A DNA stretch of 8,239 nt from Chloroflexi bacterium RBG_13_46_14. GTDB lineage: Bacteria > Chloroflexota > Dehalococcoidia > Dehalococcoidales > UBA2162. The position numbers were made by a program, and so were the translations under genes. The notes under the pieces were generated by a model. The model searched no databases. It saw nothing but the letters and a program-made list of their open reading frames with translations, and was not told where the DNA came from. The stretch covers positions 1-8,239 of the forward strand of contig MGML01000037.1 of the NCBI GenBank assembly GCA_001796415.1. Direction: 5' to 3'. Positions 1-6,917 of the stretch are shown here, piece by piece (within the stretch, counting starts at the first letter, position 1; each line of letters starts with the position of its first letter).

Positions 1-1445
1 TAGTCATCGATCCATGCCGGACGGAATTGACTAAATTTGCGCAAATCTGGTTGAAACCTGAGATTGGAACTGACACTGCTCTGATTAACGGAATAGCAAA
101 AATAATATTCGATAACAATACCTATGATGAAGAATTTGTCACCCGTCGGACAGATAATTTCGATGAGTATTCTGTAACATTAAGTAAATATTCTCCCGAA
201 TACGTTGAGAATATCACGGGTGTACCGGAGAATCACATACAACTGGCTGCGAAAATATATTCCGAAGCAAAAACCGCCTCCATTGTATACGGTACGGGAA
301 TAACTCAGCAGCAAAGAGGCACGGCAGGTGTTATCGCTCTGGCAAACCTGGCTATGCTGACGGGAAATATCGGTCATCATGGCGGTGGTATATTCGCTCT
401 GCAAAAGGAGAATAATGCCCAGGGAGCCTGCGACATGGGCGCACTGCCCGATTTCCTTCCCGGATACAGAAGTCTTGAGGACTCTCAATCAAGAGACATA
501 TTCAGGGACGCATGGCAGGCAGAAATACCGGAGAAACCTGGAATGACTGCCATTGAGGTTCTGCAACAGGCAGAAGCAGGGAACATCAAGGGTATGCTGA
601 TTATGGGAGAAAATCCTGTCGTAAGTTTTCCGGATCCTGCTTTCATAAGAAAAGCGCTTTCTTCCCTTGAGTTTCTTTGTATCGCAGATATATTTCCCAC
701 TGAAACAACCGAACTGGCCTCGGTGATAATGCCTGCAACGGCTTTCGCCGAAAAAGATGGAACATTCACAAACTTTGAAGGAAGAGTACAACAATTACGG
801 AAAGCCGTTGATCCACCCGGTACCTCTCTTCCCGACTGGGAAATTATACTCAAATTATCCCGTGAGATGGGATCATCGATACAATATTCATCATCCAGGG
901 AAATATTGAATGAGATCGAAGAGCTGGTGCCACTATATCAACACCTTTCGCATCATGACTTTGAGCAGGATAGCGATGAACTGGATTCTTCGAGTGAAAG
1001 ACTCGGGGCTAAACGTTTTTATAAAGGTCTTTTCCCCAGCGGATTCGGACGTTTCACGCCTGTTGAATATATTTCATCAGAAGCGGGTAAAAATGATCGA
1101 TATCCCCTCGTTCTTATAACCGGTTCAACTCTTCATGGGTTTGGCAGCGGTACCAGGAGTGGCAGAGCATCCAGGCTTCGATCTTTTACTCCTCAAGCCT
1201 GGATAGAAATCAGCAACGGTGATTCGATCCTGTATAAGATAAATGCGGGCGATAAAGTAAGAATCATATCGCCTGCGGGTGAAATAACTGCCATTGTTCG
1301 GATCTCCGATGACCTGGATGAAGGAATGCTGTTTATGCCTTCCTCATTCTCGGACAGTCCGGTGAATGCATTATTTGGTTCCGCTACTGCTAATTCATTA
1401 AAGACATGTTCCGTAAGACTTGAAAGGATTGATAATAATGGCTGA
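1..1445 (+). CDS. Formate-dehydrogenase-like molybdopterin oxidoreductase, alpha subunit (5' truncated)
   Basis: The C-terminal 480 residues of a cytoplasmic FdhA/FdhF-type molybdenum- or tungsten-bis-MGD protein. The frame is open from base 3 (bases 1-2 finish a codon cut by the window edge) and reads VIDPCRTELTKFAQIW, the usual VIDPRxTE stretch, so the TTG at 27 is internal. FDH landmarks follow in order (residue 1 = codon at base 3): LANLAMLTGNIG near 114-124, ENNAQGACDMGALPD near 136-150, MGENP near 201-205, AEKDGTFTNFEGRVQ near 249-263, and a dinucleotide-binding domain from about 367 to 475. Known family role: formate/CO2 interconversion. The N-terminal Fe-S region and catalytic Cys/Sec-His lie outside the window, so selenocysteine use cannot be judged. 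Oddity: residue 134 (codon 402-404) is Gln where E. coli FdhF has the active-site Arg333, and the neighbours read QKENN instead of RGQNN. Activity on formate is therefore uncertain. First visible gene of the operon; its end overlaps the next gene by 8 nt. Confidence 0.9.
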   Translation, partial: VIDPCRTELTKFAQIWLKPEIGTDTALINGIAKIIFDNNTYDEEFVTRRTDNFDEYSVTLSKYSPEYVENITGVPENHIQLAAKIYSEAKTASIVYGTGITQQQRGTAGVIALANLAMLTGNIGHHGGGIFALQKENNAQGACDMGALPDFLPGYRSLEDSQSRDIFRDAWQAEIPEKPGMTAIEVLQQAEAGNIKGMLIMGENPVVSFPDPAFIRKALSSLEFLCIADIFPTETTELASVIMPATAFAEKDGTFTNFEGRVQQLRKAVDPPGTSLPDWEIILKLSREMGSSIQYSSSREILNEIEELVPLYQHLSHHDFEQDSDELDSSSERLGAKRFYKGLFPSGFGRFTPVEYISSEAGKNDRYPLVLITGSTLHGFGSGTRSGRASRLRSFTPQAWIEISNGDSILYKINAGDKVRIISPAGEITAIVRISDDLDEGMLFMPSSFSDSPVNALFGSATANSLKTCSVRLERIDNNG

Positions 1446-1923
1446 AACCAAAAAATTAACAAAGACTGAACTGGAAAAAATCGATAATATTATCGCGGAA
1501 CACAAGGATGAAAAGTGGGGGTTGATTCCCTGTCTCCAGGATATACAGGAACTGCTGGGTTATATTCCTCCACCCGTAATAAAGCACATAGCGGAAGGGC
1601 TTGGCCTGTTCCCGAGCCAGGTACAGGGAGTGATCACTTTCTATGAGCAGCTTTATACCACTCCGAGGGGAAAAAATATCGTCAAGGTATGCCGGGGCAC
1701 TGCCTGTCATGTCCGTGGAGGAAAAACTATCCTGAACCTTGTTAAACATCAACTTCACCTGGAGGAAGGAGAAACTTCGCCCGACCTCGAATATACCCTG
1801 GAAACCGTTGCCTGCATAGGTGTTTGTGCCCTCGCTCCGAATATCGTTATTAACCGGGATACTCATGGTCATATGAATCCGAAAAAAGTGTCAAGGTTAT
1901 TCCATAAAAATGGTGACGGATAA
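1438..1923 (+). CDS. NuoE/HydC-type [2Fe-2S] thioredoxin-fold subunit of an NAD(P)H-dependent flavin complex
   Basis: 161 residues, typical of NuoE/HndA/HydC/StnA proteins. An N-terminal helical bundle (about 1-75; LIPCLQDIQELLGYIPPPV and VQGVITFYEQL are signature stretches) precedes a thioredoxin-like [2Fe-2S] domain with ligands Cys85, Cys90, Cys126 and Cys130 (CRGTAC and CIGVC). In this family the subunit binds the NuoF-like flavoprotein and relays electrons from its FMN. The ATG at 1438 is chosen over the TTG at 1420 because AAAGGA at 1423-1428 lies 9 nt upstream of it and family members start at about this point. It overlaps the FDH-like gene by 8 nt and is followed 1 nt later by the NuoF-GltD gene, implying translational coupling and a shared complex. 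Family and fold are secure. Which complex it joins (HydABC-like, Stn-like or FDH-linked) is inferred from context. Confidence 0.93.
   Translation: MAETKKLTKTELEKIDNIIAEHKDEKWGLIPCLQDIQELLGYIPPPVIKHIAEGLGLFPSQVQGVITFYEQLYTTPRGKNIVKVCRGTACHVRGGKTILNLVKHQLHLEEGETSPDLEYTLETVACIGVCALAPNIVINRDTHGHMNPKKVSRLFHKNGDG
1912..1916 (+). promoter_or_regulatory. Ribosome binding site deciding the NuoF-GltD start
   Basis: GGTGA pairs with the 3' part of the anti-Shine-Dalgarno and lies 8 nt before the ATG at 1925. The alternative in-frame ATG at 1910 has only AAGG about 13 nt upstream, so 1925 is preferred. The site lies inside the last codons of the NuoE gene. Confidence 0.55.
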
Positions 1924-1924
1924 G

Positions 1925-4900
1925 ATGAAGCAAAACAGGATTATCTACGTTTGTCGCGGAACCGGATGCGTCTCCGGTGGCGGTGACCTTGTTTACGAAT
2001 CACTCCAGGCGGAAGTGGAAAAGTTAAACCTGCGTAATGTAGAAGTAGGTTTTACCGGCTGCCACGGCTTCTGTCAACAGGGCCCGAATGTAGTCGTTGA
2101 ACCTGATGGGATTTTTTACACTCATGTTGAACCAGAAGATGCCATCGAAATTGCAGCTTCACATCTCCGTGACGGTATTCCGGTCGAGCGTCTCTATTAT
2201 CACGATCCCGTGACCGGCGAAGCCGTTCCCAGGTATTCCGACATCAAATTCTATGCTATGCAGGAACGAATTGTCCTCCGAAACTGTGGCCATATTAATC
2301 CGGAAAAAATCGAAGATTACCTTGAAAGAGGTGGGTATAAATCTCTACGCAAGGTACTGTTTGATATGACTCCCGAAGGAGTAATAGAAGAAATCAAGAA
2401 ATCAGGTTTACGAGGACGCGGGGGTGCCGGTTTTTCTACGGGAACCAAGTGGGAATTCGAACGTATCGCTACCGGTTCACCAAAATACGCAATATGCAAC
2501 GCTGACGAAGGAGACCCGGGAGCGTTTATGGACAGGTCGATCCTGGAGGCAGATCCTCATGCAGTGATCGAAGGTTTGACCATCGGCGCTTATGCAATGG
2601 GAGCCAGCAGGGGGTATATTTACGTCCGAGCCGAGTATCCGCTGGCAGTGAGTCGTCTGAAAATCGCTTTAAAACAGGCGAAAGAAACCGGTTTCCTGGG
2701 AGATAATATACTTGGTTCGAATTTCAGTTTCACGGTTCAGATTAAACTTGGTGCCGGTGCCTTTGTGTGCGGTGAAGAGACAGCCCTCCTGGCATCGATT
2801 GAAAGTCGGCGAGGTATGCCCCGCCCCCGTCCCCCGTATCCTGCTAACTCCGGGCTGGATGGTAAACCTACTACTATCAATAACGTAAAAACGCTGGCTA
2901 CCGTACCGATCATCATCGAAAAAGGGGCAGACTGGTTTGCCGGGATTGGCACTGCAAAGAGTAAAGGGACTGCCGTGTTCGCCCTTACCGGCAAAATAGC
3001 CAACAGCGGACTTGTCGAAGTCCCGATGGGCACTCCCCTGTCGCACATTATCAATGATATCGGTGGTGGGGTGCCACGAGGAAAGCAGTTTAAATCTGTT
3101 CAGACCGGCGGACCCTCCGGCGGCTGTATTCCGGCACGACTTATCGACCTTCCGGTCGATTATGAGTCGCTGGCTGGAGTAGGCTCGATTATGGGTTCCG
3201 GTGGTATGGTAGTCCTTGATGAATCCACCTGTATGGTAGAAATCGCCCGTTACTTCCTCAGCTTCACTCAGGCGGAATCATGCGGCAAATGCACACCCTG
3301 TCGGCTGGGAACGAGGCAGATGCTCGATATCCTGACCAGGATTACTGAAGGAAAAGGTAAAGAAAGCGACATTGACTCACTTTTAAAAATCGCTACAACA
3401 GTTAAGGAAACTTCCCTGTGTAATCTTGGTATGACAGCACCGAACCCCGTCATATCCACAATAAATTATTTCCGTGAGGAATATGAAGCGCATATTCTTG
3501 AAAAGAAATGTCCCGCAGCAGTTTGTGATTCTCTGATGATATCCCCGTGCCAGCATACCTGCCCGGTCGGGATCAACGTGCCGAAGTATGTCGCTCATAT
3601 TGCCGAAGGAGAATACCTGGAGGCTGTTAATACTATCCGGGAACGTAATCCTTTCCCTTCGATATGCGGCAGGATATGCCATCATCCCTGCGAATCGAGA
3701 TGTCGCCGTGGGGAACTCGATGACCCGGTGGCCATTCGTGAACTAAAACGTTTTGCGGCAGACTGGTATTTCGCGAATGTAACGGAAAACCCGGTGCCGT
3801 TCCCGGTAACAAAATCACAGCGTATTGCTGTCGTCGGAGCCGGACCGACCGGACTGGCCTGCGCATATTATCTGGCGCAGTCCGGGTATCCGGTGACTGT
3901 GTTCGAAGCCCTGCCTGTCGGCGGTGGCATGCTCTCGGTCGCTATACCCGAGTTCCGCCTTCCCCGGGAGGTTATTCAAAGGGAAATCGATTATATCGCT
4001 CAAAAAGGTGTTGAGATCAGGTACAACACACCGGTCAATGCCAACTTTACTATCGAGGATATAAAAGCTGAGGGATATGAAGCTGTCTTTATCGCTGCCG
4101 GAGCCCAGAGAAGTCAGCGTGTAGGTATTCCGGGAGAACTTGACGATATTGACGGATTTTATTACGGACTCAAGTTTCTCAGGGATACTAAACTCGGCAG
4201 GGAAATCCGGGTCGGAAAACGTGCCGCCATTATCGGTGGGGGGAATGTAGCCCTGGATTCTGCCCGTACTGCGTTGCGACTGGGCGCCGAAGAAGTAAGT
4301 ATTTATTACCGCAGATCACGTGAAGAAATGCCGGTAACCGGGATTGAGTATGATCAGGCAGTGGATGAAGGTATTCATATTAATTTCCTGACCACTCCAA
4401 CCAGGATAGTAAGCGAAAACTGGAATATATCGGGCCTCCAATGCAGCCGTATGAGCCTGGGAGCACCTGACGAAAGCGGAAGACGACGCCCTATACCGGT
4501 TCCCGGCTCGGAGTTCTTTGCCGAAGTTGATACCGTCATAGCGGCAGTTGGTCAGGCTCCTGACTTATCATTCTTACCGGTCGACAGCGAACTTGAACGA
4601 ACCCGATGGGAAACGCTCGTAGTAGATAACAACACCCTTGTCACTAACGTTGAAGGCGTTTTTGCAGGAGGTGATTTCGTGACGGGGCCCGGGATGGTTA
4701 TTGAGGCGATTGCAGCCGGTAGAAGAGCCTCTACTGCTATAGATAAATATCTAAATAAAGATTCTTCGCGAGTCGAGATGTACGACCTTAAGAAACGTGT
4801 GGTTAAGGATACTGTTTTACCTGAAACAGACGAATCGTGGGAAGAGCAGCCAAGGCTTTCTGTCCCTATACTGCCTGCCAGTGAAAGGAAAATGAATTTC

Positions 4901-4981
4901 GATGAAGTGGAATTGAGTTTTTCCGAGGAAACAGCACGACGGGAAGCAAAGCGCTGTCTGAGGTGTGATCTTGAAACGTAA
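1925..4981 (+). CDS. NuoF-GltD fusion: NADH-type FMN/Fe-S flavoprotein joined to an NADP(H)-type FAD oxidoreductase
   Basis: 1018 residues in two known modules. (1) NuoF/HydB-like, about 1-525: a thioredoxin-type [2Fe-2S] domain (Cys10, Cys15, Cys46, Cys50); the FMN/NADH core (GRGGAGF 164-170, NADEGDPGAF 192-201); an SLBB region; and a [4Fe-4S] site (Cys453, Cys456, Cys459, Cys499). KCPAAVC (Cys529, Cys534) follows, as in HydB/HndC just before their C-terminal ferredoxin domain. (2) GltD/NfnB-like, about 540-1018: Fe-S cysteines 542, 546, 581, 585, 589 and 593; an FAD Rossmann motif GAGPTGLAC at 638-646; a second nucleotide fold GGGNVALDSA at 771-780 with YRRSREEMP, typical of NADPH binding; and FAD-closing AGGDFVTGPG. 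The end, REAKRCLRCD, supplies Cys1011 and Cys1014. Expected role: electron exchange among NAD(H), NADP(H) and Fe-S partners. Bifurcation is plausible by analogy with HydBC and StnABC but not shown. Starting at the ATG at 1910 would add five residues. Confidence 0.93.
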   Translation: MKQNRIIYVCRGTGCVSGGGDLVYESLQAEVEKLNLRNVEVGFTGCHGFCQQGPNVVVEPDGIFYTHVEPEDAIEIAASHLRDGIPVERLYYHDPVTGEAVPRYSDIKFYAMQERIVLRNCGHINPEKIEDYLERGGYKSLRKVLFDMTPEGVIEEIKKSGLRGRGGAGFSTGTKWEFERIATGSPKYAICNADEGDPGAFMDRSILEADPHAVIEGLTIGAYAMGASRGYIYVRAEYPLAVSRLKIALKQAKETGFLGDNILGSNFSFTVQIKLGAGAFVCGEETALLASIESRRGMPRPRPPYPANSGLDGKPTTINNVKTLATVPIIIEKGADWFAGIGTAKSKGTAVFALTGKIANSGLVEVPMGTPLSHIINDIGGGVPRGKQFKSVQTGGPSGGCIPARLIDLPVDYESLAGVGSIMGSGGMVVLDESTCMVEIARYFLSFTQAESCGKCTPCRLGTRQMLDILTRITEGKGKESDIDSLLKIATTVKETSLCNLGMTAPNPVISTINYFREEYEAHILEKKCPAAVCDSLMISPCQHTCPVGINVPKYVAHIAEGEYLEAVNTIRERNPFPSICGRICHHPCESRCRRGELDDPVAIRELKRFAADWYFANVTENPVPFPVTKSQRIAVVGAGPTGLACAYYLAQSGYPVTVFEALPVGGGMLSVAIPEFRLPREVIQREIDYIAQKGVEIRYNTPVNANFTIEDIKAEGYEAVFIAAGAQRSQRVGIPGELDDIDGFYYGLKFLRDTKLGREIRVGKRAAIIGGGNVALDSARTALRLGAEEVSIYYRRSREEMPVTGIEYDQAVDEGIHINFLTTPTRIVSENWNISGLQCSRMSLGAPDESGRRRPIPVPGSEFFAEVDTVIAAVGQAPDLSFLPVDSELERTRWETLVVDNNTLVTNVEGVFAGGDFVTGPGMVIEAIAAGRRASTAIDKYLNKDSSRVEMYDLKKRVVKDTVLPETDESWEEQPRLSVPILPASERKMNFDEVELSFSEETARREAKRCLRCDLET

Positions 4982-5000
4982 CGCGGTTATGTTAACGGCG

Positions 5001-5005
5001 GGAGG
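5001..5005 (+). promoter_or_regulatory. Strong ribosome binding site of metV
   Basis: GGAGG lies 6 nt before the ATG at 5012, in the 30-nt gap after the NuoF-GltD stop. It is one of the best Shine-Dalgarno matches in the window and fixes the metV start. Confidence 0.8.
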
Positions 5006-5011
5006 ATTGTT

Positions 5012-5656
5012 ATGAAATCGATAACCAGGCAAAAGCCATTCGAAGAAATTCAGGAACAACTGGAACCATTCGACAGAATATTTATCGCGGGATGCGGAAC
5101 CTGTGCCACACTCACGGAGACCGGGGGAGTCGACCAGGTAAAAGAAATGAGTGACCGGCTCAATGAACTCGGAAAACGTATCAGCGGCACAACAGTGATC
5201 CCCACTGCCTGTGATGAAATGACTTCTGAAGTCATGAAGGAACACAACCGGGCGATCGGAGATGCGAACTGTATATTAGTTATGTCATGCGCTCTTGGTG
5301 TCCACCGGATAAGTCTATACATAGACAAACCAGTTATTCCTGCCCTGGATACCCTGTTTATTGGCATAGAAGATACACCCGGCAACTTCCGCGAGGTTTG
5401 TGCTCAATGCGGACAGTGCATCCTTGGACAAACAGCCGGTATATGCCCGATTACCACCTGCCATAAGGGGCTGGTGAACGGCCCATGCGGTGGTACGAAT
5501 AATGGAAAATGTGAGATTGACAGAGAAAAAGATTGCGCCTGGACCCTTATTTACAACCGGTTAAAGGAACAGAACAGACTCTACCTGATGAAAAAATACA
5601 ATCCTCCTCACAATTTCCAGGTAACGCCAAGACCCGGTGTTCTAAAAATATCATGA
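5012..5656 (+). CDS. metV: MetV: zinc/iron-sulfur partner subunit of MetVF-type methylenetetrahydrofolate reductase
   Basis: 214 residues, the usual size of MetV (the 'MTHFR C-terminal' family). It holds 13 cysteines: AGCGTC near 26-31; C67, C87, C93; then C130, C133 and C136 (CAQCGQC); C145, C150; C159 in NGPCGG; C167 and C175. The closing pattern NGPCGG, GKCE, DCAW and IYNRL is diagnostic. In acetogens MetV forms a complex with MetF and carries Fe-S clusters that pass electrons to the MetF flavin, so methylene-THF can be reduced without direct NADH binding. The start is fixed by GGAGG 6 nt upstream. metF begins 16 nt after the stop, the standard metV-metF order. Immediate linkage to an NADH/NADPH flavoprotein complex suggests that complex, or ferredoxin it reduces, is the electron source. 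That link is inference; the family call is secure. Confidence 0.93.
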   Translation: MKSITRQKPFEEIQEQLEPFDRIFIAGCGTCATLTETGGVDQVKEMSDRLNELGKRISGTTVIPTACDEMTSEVMKEHNRAIGDANCILVMSCALGVHRISLYIDKPVIPALDTLFIGIEDTPGNFREVCAQCGQCILGQTAGICPITTCHKGLVNGPCGGTNNGKCEIDREKDCAWTLIYNRLKEQNRLYLMKKYNPPHNFQVTPRPGVLKIS

Positions 5657-5672
5657 CGGGGAGATAGGTGAA

Positions 5673-6557
5673 ATGCCAGTGAGTTTTAAAGAAAAGTTAG
5701 ATTCCGGTAAGTTCGTTATTACCAGTGAGATAGCCCCGCCAAAAGGAACAAACCTTGAACAGATGCATCACCATATAGAAATGCTCAAGGATAAAGTCGA
5801 TGCGTTGAACGTGACCGATCACCAGAGTTCGGTAATGAGATTTCCGTCGATCGGGGGCTGCATGGCTATCCGAGAACATGATGGCGAAGCCATCCTCCAG
5901 ATGACCTGCCGCGACCGTAATCGTATGTCTCTCCAGGCAGAACTGATGCTCGCTTACACCAGAGGAATAAAAAACGTACTATGTCTCACTGGAGACGCCA
6001 TACCCGTAGGCGATCATAAGGAAGCTAAAGGGGTTTTCGATCTCGACTCAGTACAGCTCCTAAGAACCATCCGCACAATGGAATCCGGATATGATCTGGG
6101 TGGCAATCAGCTCGACGGAGTTGTGGAATTCTGTTCCGGGGCAATCGTTACTCCGGAAGCCAATCCCCTGGAACCACAGCTGATGAAATTTGAAAAGAAA
6201 GTTGAATCCGGCGCTGTTTTTTTCCAGACACAGGCAGTCTACGACCTGGATAATTTCACCAGATTCATGAAATACGCTCGCAGATTTCCTGTAAAAATTC
6301 TTGCCGGTATCGTACTCCTCTCATCGGCAAGAATGGCGAAATACATGACTGAAAACGTACCCGGTATTTTCGTCCCGCAGAACCTTATAGACGAACTCTC
6401 ATCGGCACCTAAAGGCGAAGCTCTGGCGAAAGGTATTGAAATAGCCGGGCGCATGATAGCCACCCTCAAGAAAGAATCGATCTGTGATGGTGTTCACATC
6501 ATGGCGATAGGTAAAGAAGAAGTCGTACCGGATATCCTTGCCGCAGCAGGGATGTAA
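5673..6557 (+). CDS. metF: MetF: 5,10-methylenetetrahydrofolate reductase, catalytic FAD subunit
   Basis: 294 residues, close to E. coli MetF (296), forming one FAD-containing TIM barrel. It reduces 5,10-methylene-THF to 5-methyl-THF in the methyl branch of the Wood-Ljungdahl pathway. Visible motifs: TSEIAPPKG at the first strand, with Glu19 in the place of the catalytic glutamate; DALNVTDHQSSVMR near 43-56; LCLTGD ending at Asp108, matching the FAD-contacting Asp120 of E. coli; FFQTQAVYD with Gln187 in the position of Gln183; and a C-terminal GVHIMAIG like the GVH(F) end of other MetFs. GGGGAGA at 5658-5664, 8 nt before the ATG, supports the start. It is the last gene of the operon, followed by a terminator. 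Pairing with MetV marks it as the MetVF type, which usually does not take NAD(P)H directly. Confidence 0.95.
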   Translation: MPVSFKEKLDSGKFVITSEIAPPKGTNLEQMHHHIEMLKDKVDALNVTDHQSSVMRFPSIGGCMAIREHDGEAILQMTCRDRNRMSLQAELMLAYTRGIKNVLCLTGDAIPVGDHKEAKGVFDLDSVQLLRTIRTMESGYDLGGNQLDGVVEFCSGAIVTPEANPLEPQLMKFEKKVESGAVFFQTQAVYDLDNFTRFMKYARRFPVKILAGIVLLSSARMAKYMTENVPGIFVPQNLIDELSSAPKGEALAKGIEIAGRMIATLKKESICDGVHIMAIGKEEVVPDILAAAGM

Positions 6558-6579
6558 AACAATCCATTATTCATAAAAT

Positions 6580-6620
6580 AGACGGGTCTGGAAAAAAATT
6601 TCTGCACCTGTCTCTTTTTT
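6580..6620 (+). terminator. Rho-independent terminator of the operon
   Basis: AGACGGGT (6580-6587) pairs with ACCTGTCT (6606-6613), an 8-bp stem with one G-T wobble. A short inner GAAA/TTTC pairing is possible in the loop. TCTTTTTT follows directly, with a T tract at 6615-6620. It starts 22 nt after the metF stop, where the operon would be expected to end. Confidence 0.85.
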
Positions 6621-6685
6621 AGCTATCATTGGTCTTTACCTCAGGCAGTCCCCTGATTTCCGTCAGTAATTGTTCTCATAACGGG

Positions 6686-6717
6686 CTGAACCGGGAACCC
6701 TGCCGTTCCCGGTTCAG
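6686..6717. repeat. Long perfect hairpin, copy 1 of the GAACCGGGAA arm family
   Basis: CTGAACCGGGAAC (6686-6698) and GTTCCCGGTTCAG (6705-6717) are perfect 13-nt reverse complements around the 6-nt loop CCTGCC. No T tract follows on either strand, so an ordinary terminator is unlikely. Ten bases of each arm (GAACCGGGAA) recur in the hairpin at 6969-6998. Confidence 0.85.
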
Positions 6718-6742
6718 AGAGGACAGGTAGCTTGAGGGCTAC

Positions 6743-6787
6743 TATACCATCAGCATATTTTCCCTTCAGGAGAAATATATTGATGGT
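6743..6787 (+). promoter_or_regulatory. Possible stem-loop covering a Shine-Dalgarno
   Basis: ACCATCA (6746-6752) is complementary to TGATGGT (6781-6787). Inside, ATATTT (6755-6760) can pair with AAATAT (6773-6778), with extra pairing of CC to the GG of AGGAG (6768-6772). The folded form would hide this SD and the ATG at 6783 that follows it. This suggests switchable translation of a tiny ORF, but no ligand, protein or conserved fold is recognised. Confidence 0.35.
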
Positions 6788-6866
6788 GTGTATTTTGATG
6801 TATAGAATCGATATTCCGGTAGTACCGGAAGTATCAGAAACAGGAGAAAAAGGTCAACTCGTGTAA
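6783..6866 (+). CDS. Very short ORF (27 aa) with SD, doubtful
   Basis: ATG at 6783 lies 10 nt after AGGAG (6768-6772) and runs 27 codons to TAA at 6864. The product begins MVCILMYRID and is otherwise unremarkable. It contains the 6814-6830 palindrome, which argues that this DNA is not selected mainly as protein. It could be a leader peptide, a degraded gene or chance. Confidence 0.12.
   Translation: MVCILMYRIDIPVVPEVSETGEKGQLV
6814..6830. repeat. Odd-centred palindrome, 8-1-8
   Basis: TTCCGGTA-G-TACCGGAA is a perfect 17-bp inverted repeat with a single central base. As RNA it would need a smaller stem (6 bp, 5-nt loop). The geometry fits a dimeric DNA-binding site better, but no bound regulator is identified. 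Confidence 0.6.
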
Positions 6867-6917
6867 GCCTATCAATACACCGATTATTATATTTTGTTGT
6901 TTAGGAGATGTAAATAC

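Noticed and set aside
27..29. TTG as start codon of the first gene
   Set aside because: The frame is open and reads as conserved FDH sequence (VIDPCRTE) from base 3, so the gene continues upstream of the window.
1420..1437. TTG start for the NuoE-type gene, six residues longer
   Set aside because: The ATG at 1438 has AAAGGA 9 nt upstream and matches family N-termini; no site supports the TTG.
2669..3054. Minus-strand ORFs of 105 and 125 codons inside the NuoF-GltD gene
   Set aside because: They lie antisense to strongly conserved NuoF motifs, overlap each other in different frames and have no recognisable domain: shadows of the real gene.
4817..5245. Minus-strand 142-codon ORF across the NuoF-GltD/metV junction
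   Set aside because: It covers two confidently identified plus-strand genes and their ribosome-binding site and has no family features.
6686..6717. Second Rho-independent terminator of the metF operon
   Set aside because: The stem is strong but no T tract follows on either strand, and a complete terminator already lies at 6580-6620.
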